Assembly (NCBI GenBank): GCA_003024785.1
Contig: PUQB01000117.1
Location: 237,635-301,634 of the forward strand
Direction: 5' to 3'
Length of the DNA stretch: 64,000 nt
Origin: Selaginella tamariscina
Taxonomy: Eukaryota > Streptophyta > Lycopodiopsida > Selaginellales > Selaginellaceae
Shown: in pieces, positions 36,191 through 47,162 of the stretch
How positions within the stretch are numbered: the stretch's first letter is position 1
How the letters are laid out: every line of letters starts with the position of its first letter
Translations under genes and position numbers: made by a program
Notes under the pieces: model-generated
Seen by the model: only the letters and a program-made list of their open reading frames with translations
What the model was told of the DNA's origin: nothing
Databases searched by the model: none

Positions 36191-37739
36191 AAACAATTTG
36201 CTTACCGGTAGTCCGCAGATTGTGTATTCCCTGCGGTAGCTCTTTGTGGTCGCTGAAGAGATTCCCACATGGCTCGCGTGTGTTTGAACTTCTCCTATAT
36301 TTTGCTGTTGTAGTGGTTGGTGTCTGCAGCATCCCATTCCGCCGATAACTTATGGTACTGCTCGATTGTGAGATTCGGCTTCGTTAAAAACGCCGATCTT
36401 TTCGTCAGCTTCTCACGGGTATGCTCGAAAAGTTTTGTTGCCATCGTTCCTTTGTTATGTTCGTCGAGAAGTCATTTGGCTGCCGTTATTGTGTGCTGGC
36501 CACTAATGATGTAGTACTTAACTGATTTTCTATTCTCCGTCTGAACCTTCTTCATTTGTTCCGGTGTTGTGATCCACACTTTGTCAGCACCTTTGTTTCT
36601 CTCGTAATATGCGCACAAAACAGCATTATGTGGAACGGTGTAAGAATTGTCGTCCTTCATCTTCTCCATGAGCTCAGCTACACGTTCCTGATTCAGTGGC
36701 CTGTAATTAAAGTTTGGGTTGACGCTGCAATACTTAACCCTACACTCGTAAATCCTATCATCCAACATCATTTCCTTGTAGCTTATTGCAGCATGGGACG
36801 CCCACAGTGTAGCTGACAAAACGACTAATGATTTTCTTCTACGATCCGAATCAACATGTGTGATCCCCGATTGATGCTATTCTAATGTTCTCGGCACACT
36901 CTTCCAGCTCCCAAAATTTGCTAATCAAATTGAACGTGATCTGTAAAGAACCTGAGACCAAGCCACCCTCTCAATCTCTTATGATGTCGCTGTGTTCGTG
37001 AAGAGGGACGATTGCTCCATTTGTGGATTTTCTGTATTGTGAAGCAATATCTCCTGAGAATACACCTACTCGATGAGTCTGAAGATCTTCGAAGTAGATA
37101 TCCAGTTGGATCCCCTCCATAGATGGGCTTTCGTTGAGTTGAAGAAGAACTCCACAGTCAACATCATTAGTGAACACGTGAACGTCATTATCCACAAGTC
37201 GACAAAACCACCCGAAATTAATGTTGTAACTGGCAACCTCTGGATCCGAGAATGTGACATTGGATGGAACAAGGCATATGTGTCGAGCATCGTTCAATCT
37301 GGGTTCACAGCATGCTTTCGGATGCTTGACTAGCACACCCACTTTCCATTTTTTGCTTGTCCATGCGATGTGACAGAGGTTAGTTTGACAGCAACCATGG
37401 TTGTTCCAATGCGCTTCCCGTTTAGTTTGAAATATGGCCAAGTTGATTCCAGAATTCCCCCTGCCCATCTTTTCTCTGCTCTCGTCTTTAATGTCACCTC
37501 AATTCCACATCTGAATACAAAAATGATTAGTTCAAGCACCGAGTATAACAGAGTTTATTTTAATTCTTACCCAAAATTTGACGACGACTCCATACTAATG
37601 ACTCGATCTCCTTGTTTAATTAAATCGTCCTTTTGCAAAATAATACACTATGAATACAAATCATATAAAAATGCACACACACTTATATAAACCCGAATAT
37701 ACAAAAATAATACACAGAGAGAAGTAAACGGAATTAACT

Positions 37740-37819
37740 GTCCAAAGCTCACCTTTGTGCTAGTTCAAAGGAAAAATAACATTTCGTTTTAGAACCACCA
37801 CAAATGTGAGCTCTAGACA
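37740..37819 (-). promoter_or_regulatory. Conserved hairpin upstream of the ParB-like gene, copy C
   Basis: Arms AAGCTCACCTTTGTG and CACAAATGTGAGCT lie about 100 bp before the first exon, at the same place as in copies A and B. Confidence 0.6.
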
Positions 37820-37929
37820 TTTTACATAGTTTCCTAACTTTTATTCGAAATATTATGATAAGATGATAAAAGTAAATAAAATGAGATAAGCAACTTATAT
37901 ATACTAATACACATATATATTCACATGGA

Positions 37930-39000
37930 AGGTGCAGCGGATTAATCTCGCCACCCCTTCAATGCCTCCTAAAAGAGTGGGCGGGATTAATCTCGCCACC
38001 TTTCTGGAGGCCTTGAACAGGAGTGCGGAATTAATTTGCCACCCTTCTCGGTCTCAGAGAGAACTGGGCAGGATTTATTTGGCACACCCCTTCAGTGACT
38101 CCAGAAAGGAGGCGGGATTAATCTCGTCCACCATGTAAGGGATGGTTAAATGAATTTCGCCACCTTCCCAGTTATCTCCATTGGTATGTTGTAAACCTTC
38201 TACGTCTCAGACAGAAACGTTTGGGATTGGTCTGACTCACCAATGGAGAAAAAAGAAAGGGTGGCGGGATTCATTCCCCAATAGGCATTGAAGGCTCGGT
38301 GGATTAATCCGCCGCCCGGCCTTCACTCGGTCCCTATGCGGCGAGATTAATCTCGCCGGATGCCATTCCCTGCTCGAAATCAGGCGGGATAATCCCGCTG
38401 CCCCGGCCCTTCACTCGGGCCCTAGCGGCGGGATTAATCCCGCTGACGCCAATGCCCTGCGCAGAATCGGGCGGATTAATCCCGTCGCCTAGGGCCCGAG
38501 TGAAAGGCTGGGGTGGCGGATTAATCCCGCCGGATTCCGCGCAGGGAGACGGGATTAATCCCGCCGGATGCCAATGCCTGCGCGAAATCGGCGGGATTAA
38601 TCCGCCGCCTAGGCCCTTCAGGCAGGCCAATGGCGCGGGATAAATCCCGCCCGATTCCGCGCAGGGCATGCGTACGCGGCGGATTAATCCGCCGCCCAAG
38701 CCCTTCACTCGGCCTTAGTCGGCGTTATCCCGCCGGACGCCAATGCCTTGTGCGGAATCCGGCGGGATTAATCCCGCCGCCTAGGCCCTTCAGCAGGCCA
38801 ATGGCGGCGGATAAATCCCGCCCGATTCCATGCAGGGCATGCGTACGCGGCGGGATTAATCCCGCGCCCAGGCCCTTCACTCGGGCCTGAAATGGCGGCA
38901 GGATTAATCCCACGTCGAGTGGTTAATTATATAGCGGCAGATTACCGCCGCTACACACGTCCACCATATAGCGACGGATTAATCCCGCCGCTACACACAT
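37930..39000. repeat. Palindrome array 1, copy C
   Basis: More than 20 units of GGCGGGATTAATCCCGCC, densest between 38300 and 39000, where the period is about 40-50 bp. Many units have lost one base from GGG or CCC (GGCGGATTAATCCGCC), which may be sequencing or assembly homopolymer error or real decay. Spacers contain CCCTTCACTCGGGCCTAG and CGCAGGGCATGCGTACGCGG, as in copy A. Confidence 0.93.
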
Positions 39001-39490
39001 ACACACAGATATATATGTATATGTGTGTAGGAGAGTGTGTGTGTGTCCAGGGATAGTCAAATCAGATAAAATTATACAGATACACACACACACACACATA
39101 TATGTATATGTATATGTATATACGCGTGTGTGCGAGAGATAGATAAATAAATAAAATTATACAGATACTAGTACACATAATATGTATGTAACTAGGTATA
39201 TATATAATGTATATGTATATCGTGTGTATGCGTGTGTGAAACAAATAAACATACAAATACACACACACACATATATAGATAAATAATAGAATATATATAT
39301 ATATAATATCTGTGTGTGTATATGTATACAAGTGTGCGTGTGTGCGAGACATAGAGATCTATAGAGAAGAGAGAGAGAGAAGTATATATATATATATATA
39401 TATAATATATATATATATATCTGTGTGTGTATATAACGAGTGTGCGTTGTGTGCAGAGAGAGAGATCTATAGAGAAGAGAAAAGAGAAGG

Positions 39491-39545
<55 letters not shown>

Positions 39546-39603
39546 CGAGTGTGCGTGTGCGAGAGATAGAGATCTATAGAGAAAGAGAGAGAAGGAGATA
39601 ATA

Positions 39604-39638
<35 letters not shown>

Positions 39639-39900
39639 GTGTGTGTGTGTTGTGTGTATGTATACGAGTGTGCGTGTGTGCAAAAGATAGAGATCTATAG
39701 AGAAGAGAGAGAGAGAAGGAGATATATATATATATCTGTGGTGTATATGTATACGAGTGTGCGTGTGTGTGCGAGAGATAGAGATCTAAATTAATTTTAA
39801 GATACACCATAAAATATATGTGAATAAAAATAAATAAATAAACTCAAAGGAGTGTGCGTGTGAAAGAGAGAGAGATCTCACCTGTGTGAGAGAGAAGGAG
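39001..39900. repeat. TG/TA microsatellite-rich tandem block, copy C
   Basis: Seven or eight units of about 90-130 bp carry GTGTGCGTGTGTGCGAGAGATAGA, AGATCTATAGAGAA and (TA)n(TG)n runs. It is the counterpart of 597-1656 in reverse complement. Confidence 0.8.
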
Positions 39901-42100
39901 ATTTCGCCGCCGCCCGCGCCGCTTACAAACCCTAGGAATATACTTAAACCCTAAAAGGAATAGAATATATATTAACCCTAATCGAATATTCCTTCTAAGA
40001 ATATACTTAAACCCTAAAAAAATAAACTATAGATTCGCCCTAAACGAATATTCTTTCATTAATATTAACGTGTGCGTCGTGGTGTATCACATACACCCCA
40101 AGAAAAATATCATGCAAGGTTTAACACGTGTTGTCCATGAGAGTGTTAAAGTTTCACGTGCAGTGATACATATATACACACATAGTATTATACACATAGA
40201 CATACATACATATTAGTACATATTAAATTAGAGACAGAGTACAGGATCATGTATGGTGTGTATGTATGAGAGAAGAGTGACAATACATATTATGGATCAT
40301 GCATGGTGTGTATGTTTGAGAGAAGAGAGACAGTACATATTTACATAAATCATGCATGTATGAGAGAAGAGAAAGAGTGTTAAAAATTAAATTCATACAC
40401 AATGTCATTGCATATATTAGTATACACATATACACACGTGTATACACACACACATACATACATATTACATGTGTAAATTCAATGTGTTACATAGGGTTTA
40501 GGGTTTAGGGTAGGATGGATCATGCATGGTGTTTATGTATGAGAGGAGTGAGTGTTAACACAGATATACATTATACATATTACATAATATTGTAACATCA
40601 GTACATATTATGGATCATGCATAGTGTGATGTATGAGATACATATTATGGATCACTAGTGTGTATGTATGAAGAAGAGACAGGCTACATATTATGGATCA
40701 TGATCATGCATGGTGTGTATGTATGAGAGAAGGGATTATGCATGGTGACACTGTGTATGTATGAGAGAAGAGATAGAGTGTTAACAAATGAAAATCGTAC
40801 ACATTGCATATATTATATTAGTACACATATATACATACACACGTGTATACACACAGACATACATATATATTACATGTGTAAATTCAATGTGTTACATACA
40901 CACACACTGAGTACATATAGATCATACATGCGTTGAACATGATGTTTTTCAATAAAGAAGCAACATATAATTTCTCAAGTTTGGTTTAGGGCAATGTGCA
41001 TGTGTGTGCATATGTGTCTCTGTAAGTGCTTCTAATGCGTGTGCACATGTATATATAAATTTATGATTGTGTTTATATATAATATGTGCAAAACAAACAT
41101 CGAATAATTAAGAAAAAATATTAATATACACACTATGAACATATTTTAAATTATACATAATAATATATGATTTTATCTAATATATAGCCATATATAGTTT
41201 TAATAATATATATTAATTTAATATTGATAATAAGGTTTAACACTAGAATATTCTTGAAATAATAACAAATTAATTGAGAAAATCCCATTAATATATACAA
41301 ATGTAGAATAATTACTGAGATAATTAAGAATAAGACTAATTTAATTATGATAATCAGTTTAATATTGGAATATTCTTTGAATATTAAGAAAATAACAAAG
41401 AATATCCCATTAATAGTAGGAAATGTAAATTAATTACTCGAGTAATTAAGAAAATAATAATAATAAACAGACTATGAATATATTTTAAATGATACATAAT
41501 AATATATCAATTTATTTATTGTATTAGTGTATATATATATATAATATAAACTTAATAATATATACTTGAATATTAAGAATGTAGAATAATTACAAAAATT
41601 TCGTAATATTAAACAGCTTGAAGCACTTGAATGACATTAAATGCAATTTTAAAACACTCATTGGAATTGGAGAGTATATATGTCAGACTGTCGGTTATTT
41701 GTTTCAACTCATCTTAAATTTTCTTTTTGTTATTTCAAAAATTTTGAATTTCTGACATAAGTATTATCAGTCTGACATGTAAATTTGAAAATACATTTAA
41801 TTTCCCACTCAAATTCAGATCTGGTTCTTTCTCCGGCAAGGGTTTCTTCATTTTCACTTTTGATTTTCTTTTTTCTTCTTAGTGATCAGCTCAGGAGCGA
41901 CATTAAATTGGGTGCGCTATTGTTTATAGGAAAGCACGGCGCCTTCAGTGCTGTTTACAAGTAAGTATTATAAACAAATTTAGATATATTTATAAAGATT
42001 CACTCTCTTACATTCTCTCTTAAATTTTAGAATTTAGGGATTTAGGAATGCATTAGGATTACAATATATTCTGTTAGGGATTTATCCCGTTTAAATATAC
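39901..42100. other. Central spacer, copy C, with minisatellite and possible first exon
   Basis: There is no supported gene. It holds a GCCGCC-rich patch (39900-39925), ACCCTAA motifs, an approximately 55-bp minisatellite with ATCATGCATGGTGTGTATG (40240-40760) and a few TTTAGGG units (40495-40515). At 41890-41960 a stretch conserved with copy B ends in CTGTTTACAA and a GTAAGTATT donor, a candidate 5' exon of the transposase gene. Confidence 0.55.
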
Positions 42101-42114
42101 TTTAACTTAATATT

Positions 42115-43008
42115 CTCGGTTAGCCGGGCGGCGGGATTAATCCGGCCATTTTTTTTCGCCTCTTTGAAGAGGTGGCGGGATTAATCCGCCACCATCTCTT
42201 TCATAGCTATGGCAGAATTAGTTCGGGCAATGCTTCTCCGCCTCTTAAAAAGCGGCGAGATTAATCCCGCCGATAACTCTCTCAACTGATAATGATTTAC
42301 TTGAATTTATTAGAAAAGTTGTCGGCGGGATTAATCTCGCCAATCATTTTAGGAGGCAGAGAAGGGGTGGCGGATTAATCTCGCCACTACTTCCCTGTTT
42401 TAAATATTTGTGGGCAGAATTCATCCCGAATCTCTTTGAAATCATAGTTTCGGAGAGAGTTGTGGGCGGATTAATCCCGCCGCTTATTCCCCGTCGTCAG
42501 AGTTGTGGGCGGGATTAATCCCGCCGCCTATTCTCCGTCGTCAGTGTTGTGGGCGGGATTAATCCCGCCCCTCTTCCTCGTCGAGGAATTTGCGCGGGAT
42601 TAATCCCGCCGACTCTCACAGACGAGGAAGATCCGGCGGCGGGATTAATCCCGCCGGTACTTCCTCGTCGGAGGGAGCCCGCGGCGGGATTAATCCCGCT
42701 ACTTCCTCGTCGGAGGGAGCCGCGCGGGATTAATCCCGCCGCTACTTCCTCGTCGGAGGGAGCCCGCGGCGGGATTAATCCCGCCGCTACTTCCTGTCGG
42801 AGGGAGCGCGGCGGGATTAATCCCGCGGTACTTCTCGTCGGAGGGAGCCCGCGGCGGATTAATCCCGCCGCTTCTCCGACGGAAGTCGGCGGCGGGATTA
42901 ATCCCGCCGACTCTCTCCGATGGGGTAGAGTCACGGCGGGATTAATCCCGCCGACTCACTCTGAAGGGGTAGAGTCTGCGGCGGGATTAATCCCGCCCAT
43001 CAGTTATA
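42115..43008. repeat. Palindrome array 2, copy C
   Basis: About 18 units of GGCGGGATTAATCCCGCC; from 42466 to 42981 they recur every 41-46 bp with spacers such as TACTTCCTCGTCGGAGGGAG. Palindromy leaves long open frames on both strands (42549-43022 plus, 42515-42934 minus) that spell GGINPAA / AGLIPP repeats; these are by-products. The array lies between the putative first exon and the coding exon of the transposase, so it may be intronic or a promoter. Confidence 0.94.
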
Positions 43009-43140
43009 TTAATAAAGCATGAGATATTATTTTTATATATAATTATGTATTATTGCACATATTATTAAGCAACGCAGTTATGATTTCTTACAAATATTGC
43101 ATAAACAGATATCATAAATAACACAATTATTTATGTGCAG

Positions 43141-46100
43141 GACAATATGTATAATACTGGAGATAAAGTATGTCTTCTTCGGAACAACGAGATAGTTGGC
43201 ACTGGAACTGTGGAAGTTCGAGATGATAATGCATCATGTCACAATATTGCCCAAGGATCTTGTGTGTACGTATGGGTGAACACCATTTTCAAGCATGTTG
43301 AGGTTCCTGGAATGGAATTTGAGGAGGGTTCTCCTGTATTGTGGAATTTGGATGAAGTCAAGGCTGACACAGAATATACAGAGTCACAAACAAACAGTAG
43401 CACGAGTTTTCCAGATGATGGCTTGCCTGCTGTGATGGATGAGGTGATTCTCTTTCTTCATGAGATTGAGGTTGGGAGAGGCATCATCACAGCTATAAAT
43501 CCAATGGAAGCAGTGTCAGAAGAGAAACTAGGGTCCGACTTCGTGGGTGTAGTTGTGACAGAGGTTTCACCTAATGGCACTTGCATCCTGGATCCCTCGT
43601 GAGGTGGCGAACATCTGAATTAAGACGGCAAGATGGTTCAACATATTCTGGGTTGGATTTCAATAATAACAACCCGGAAGAACAACTCATATTTGAAGAG
43701 GTTCCTTGCATTGGTCCTATTAAAAAAAAGGCGATTCATGGGTTGCAGATCTTCCCCTACATGTTTCAGCAAGAGGTGAAGATGGATCCTACATCTTCCG
43801 AAAGTGTTACGAGCATTTCCACGATTGACTGCTGCAAGAAGAAGTGTTGTCAGATGGCAGACCGGAATGAAATTACCCAATGTAGACATGTCTTTCGTAC
43901 GCTCACCCAAAAGCAAAGGCATGAGTTTGTATATGCTGCACTAACTGGGTGTATTGATGGAATGGCTTCGGACACAGGTTATCAGAGTACATCCATGGTA
44001 TTTAATAAGGTGGCCATCTGCTTCAAAGCTTGGTACAGTATATATGGGATCCCAAAGACCACGTTCTACCGTCGGAGGGATGAGTGGTTAGATGGAGCGC
44101 GAACCTCAGTACATGGGAACACTGGCTTGGTCAAAACCCGCTCTCACATTATGGCAGCCATAGAGATACTCAAGGCTTTTGTGGAAGCAAATGCAGACAG
44201 GATGCCTCACAAATGCCGAACCACAAATGCAGGGGTCAAGGAAAATCTCAAGGTTTTGCCTTCGATCTACACTCAATTGAAGCTGTGTGAACATGTGAAC
44301 AAGTGCCTCAGCTTGATGGGGCTGCAAGCAATCTGCACTGGTACCTTCAACAACATATGGAATACTCATTTTAAGGATGTGGAGATTGCAAAACACTCTA
44401 GCTTTTCCAAGTGTGACACTTGTACATCATTGAAGGTGCAGAGGCTTGTGCAAAAACCTTGGTGGAGATCACTGCCATTCAAAAGAAGATGGAGGCCCAC
44501 ATGATTGCGCAACAAACTTGCCGGTCTCAGTACTATGCACACCGCATGCTTTTGTGTCACACCCATCAGAGTACCTGTGCTTGATCCATGACAAGATGGA
44601 TCATTCAAAGACCAGCATTCCAAAGCTTGTTGCAACACCAAAGTGCCTTGGAAATGTCATGAAACTTCGATTTCATTGACAGGTGTGCTAACACATGGAC
44701 ACGGTTGTGAATCATATGGACACTTTTCACTTCCACATTGGTCTAGCGACTCCAATTTCACTATTGGGTCGTTGGCCATGTGTTTCAGAAACCTTGAAGC
44801 CCACTCACAGACAAGTCTATCGGTGATCTCAAAGTGAAGAAACAACACCTTCAACCTTTACATAATGCTCTCATGAACACGTAGCTCAAATAGTGTACAT
44901 GTGTCCTCAACATCAAATAAGCTTCCTCGTCATTTGCTTTTACAGATGGATAATTGTGCAGGCGAGAACAAAAATAGGTAAATCATTTTACTTAAGGGTT
45001 TCTCAAGTTCATACTTACTTTTATTTTCTAGATATGTGCTAGCATACTTGTCAATGCTTGTTGCCAAAGGTGTGTTTGAAAAATCACGCTCAGTTTTCTT
45101 ATGGTTGGTCACACTCATGAAGATATTGATGCGTTCTTCAGCAAGGTCTCCAACTCTACAAAAAGGACAAGTGCACTTACCTTATCGCATATGATGAATC
45201 TTTTTGAAAATTGCATCTCCAAAAAAAGTTGTGCTTTGGTGACCAGACTTCAAAAAATTTCTCAAGGAGTATATAAAAGAGGGGAGTGATTCTTTAGTTG
45301 GTCACCTTGTGCCACTACAATTCTTTTTCTCCATACGAGATGGTATACCTATTATGCAGTACAAGTTACGGCCATCAGAGCAGGAGTGGTTACCAAAAGA
45401 GGGGTTAATGCTCTTCAAAAGTGGAGAGAATGGAAAGCCACTTCTCCCAGAAGGACAACCAAACCCTATTCCATTGAGTGCCCAGCTCAAGGAACAAGAG
45501 GTTATTATTGATGAGATCAAAAAATATGTGGCATGGGTTCAAAAATCGATGCCAAAGAATTCTGATAAGGCAACTGGTTACTCAGAACTATATAAGCATG
45601 TGGTTGACTATTGGAGACTGTTGTTCGAGAGTTGGAAGGGCCTACTGTCACAAGTACAAAATTGCAACACCCTTTTTGGCCTAAATCAAGGTGGCGAGAG
45701 GAGATTGAAATGACATCACTGAGCACAGATGACATAGAAGCCAGTAGTGATGTGGAAGTGCAAACCCCACACTTTGTTGGACAAAGGAACCAAAAACCTA
45801 AAGCATACTTTGATTGCTGCAAGGATCTTCAAAAACTAATGATGGTTCTCATTACTCCAGATGCATCATATAATCAGCCTATTTGGATGGGTCAAATTAT
45901 CGACACACCTGAAGTAATCACAAAAATATATTGTTAAGGTTGCATGGTTCAAACCAAAAAAAGCGACACGAGAAGGAGAGCGAAAGATATAATGGATGCC
46001 TAGAGAAAACATGGTCTCCTAATCAAAAAAACCCAGCATGTTTTATAAATGTTAAATCCATTCGATATGGGTGGATGTCAAGAAGCGTTGATAAAGTCAC

Positions 46101-46143
46101 GATTAACAAAACTGCAAGGGAATGTATGTTTTCTGAAGCTTAA
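43141..46143 (+). pseudogene. DUF7869-like transposase candidate, copy C (nearly full length, frameshifted)
   Basis: The coding exon follows an acceptor-like TTTATGTGCAG. An N-terminal segment (GDKVCLLRNNEIVGTGTVEV) resembles small domains found in plant CACTA-type proteins (tentative). It is followed by QCRHVFRTLTQKQRHEFVYA, TFYRRRDEWLDGARTSVHGN and FSKCDTCTSLK (Cys pair). The catalytic-looking motifs are HDKMDHSKTSIPK (44588-44625), QMDNCAGENKNR (44942-44977) and GHTHEDIDAFFS (45107-45142). The tail has QTPHFVGQRNQKPKAYFDCC and ends CMFSEA. A clean 54-bp intron (44978-45031) joins ENKNR to YVLAY. Three conserved acids fit a DDE/DDD nuclease; the 4-bp duplication would suit a Sola-like transposase. 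Breaks: single-base shifts near 43600 and 44438, and a 105-bp deletion near 44880. Confidence 0.75.
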
Positions 46144-46373
46144 AGCAATTACAAAATTATAAAATATCATATATTTAATATTCATAATTATTATAAACTC
46201 TTTAATAATAGTACCAAATTGTTTACTTAACTATATAAATTTAAAAAATGATATGGAAGATTGACTATATTATTATAGGATTTTATATATATATATTATT
46301 ACTACTACAAATTTTTAATTAATAATGTTATATTTAAATATTAATATTTTAATAACAACATCAATATTTATAT

Positions 46374-46933
46374 AATGTACCTCTTATGCTCTTCCTTAAT
46401 TTTATATTAGGCAATATATTTATAATTTAATACCTTCTACTTTTATAATGTTATTAATTTTTGTTCAATGAATGCTATAATTTATTAAAGGGTAGAATAC
46501 AAAATAGAATATTCTAAAGAATATTCTATTTTCAAACATATATTCTAAAGAATATTCCTTTAATATTAGAAAATGCTAATTAAATAGCTAAAATTGCTAA
46601 TTATTAGGAAATGGGACTATAGCCATGCCCATTTTAGTTACAACTTGCATATATAATGTACCTCTTATGCTCTTCCTTAATTGTTATATTAAGCAATATA
46701 TTATATAATTTAATACCTTCTACTTTTATAATGTTATTAATTTTTGTTCAATGAATGCTATAATTTATTAAAGGGTCGAATACAAAATAGAATATTCTAA
46801 AAAATATTCTGTTTTCAAACATATATTCTAAAGAATATTCCTTTAATATTAGAAAATGCTAATTAAATAGCTAAAATTGCTAATTATTAGGAAATGGGAC
46901 TATAGCCATGCCCATTTTAGTTACAACTTGCAT
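46374..46933. repeat. Tandem duplication of the right terminus, copy C
   Basis: 46374-46650 and 46655-46933 are near-identical copies of the last 280 bp, both ending ACAACTTGCAT. Only the outer one is followed by GTAA, matching the left flank, so the outer end is the true terminus. TATTCTAAAGAATATTC blocks recur in both. Confidence 0.9.
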
Positions 46934-46937
46934 GTAA

Positions 46938-47162
46938 TGACTTTAGTAAATAGGTTTTAATAAGCATCTCATTTTTGAAGTTAGTAAATCTATAATTTCC
47001 TTGTCTAGACGTTTACTAATTTAAATATACATTTATTAATGAAAAGATCTTTATGTGTCATGTGTATAATCATTAACAAAGACTACTACTATGTGTTATC
47101 ACCAAAACCATCAAGTCCTAAACATATGAATCCTCGATTGATTTTACTTCGATATTGAAATA
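46938..47162. other. Right flank of copy C, no gene
   Basis: AT-rich sequence with no recognised feature. Confidence 0.4.

Larger units (their letters stand above)
34179..37640 (-). pseudogene. ParB-like / methyltransferase-like element protein, copy C (MITE-disrupted)
   Basis: The best preserved copy. Exon 1 (QKDDLIKQGDRVISMESSS) is followed by an intron and an unassigned N-terminal region with RIGTTMVAVKLTSVTSHGQ. The ParB-like region at 36460-36819 has YRPLNQERVAELMEKMKDD and VKYYIISGQHTITAAK. An intron follows at about 36140-36200, then a basic linker (KKSAKKPSKTSKAK) that could be a nuclear signal. The C-terminal part carries RWTGFYMNDADPKCID, SQAARSIVN-type and RGSVLKECYLR blocks, then VEKDKTMVEDLNKWID and an acidic tail ending EEELLMSS. 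The last blocks resemble the SAM-binding half of beta-class DNA methyltransferases. The MITE at 35542-35867 splits the frame, and a few indels are also present. Confidence 0.63.
32458..46933. mobile_element. Copy C of the large palindrome-array transposon (end to end)
   Basis: The 14,476-bp element starts ATGCACGTTGTAACTAAAGT and ends TTAGTTACAACTTGCAT. It is flanked by GTAA at 32454-32457 and 46934-46937. It is the best preserved copy, with nearly perfect palindromes and the longest open frames, so probably the youngest. Later changes include a 326-bp Mutator MITE in the ParB/methyltransferase-like gene, a 105-bp deletion in the transposase gene and a tandem duplication of the right 280 bp. 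Gene order is the same as in copy B. Confidence 0.93.

Noticed and set aside
40495-40515. TTTAGGG units suggesting a telomere
   Set aside because: Only two or three units; similar CCCTAA-like blocks in copies A and B belong to the transposon spacer.
42515-43022. Open frames of 139-157 codons on both strands with GGINPAA / AGLIPP repeats
   Set aside because: A palindromic repeat without stop codons automatically leaves both strands open; the composition follows directly from GGCGGGATTAATCCCGCC and shows no independent coding sign.
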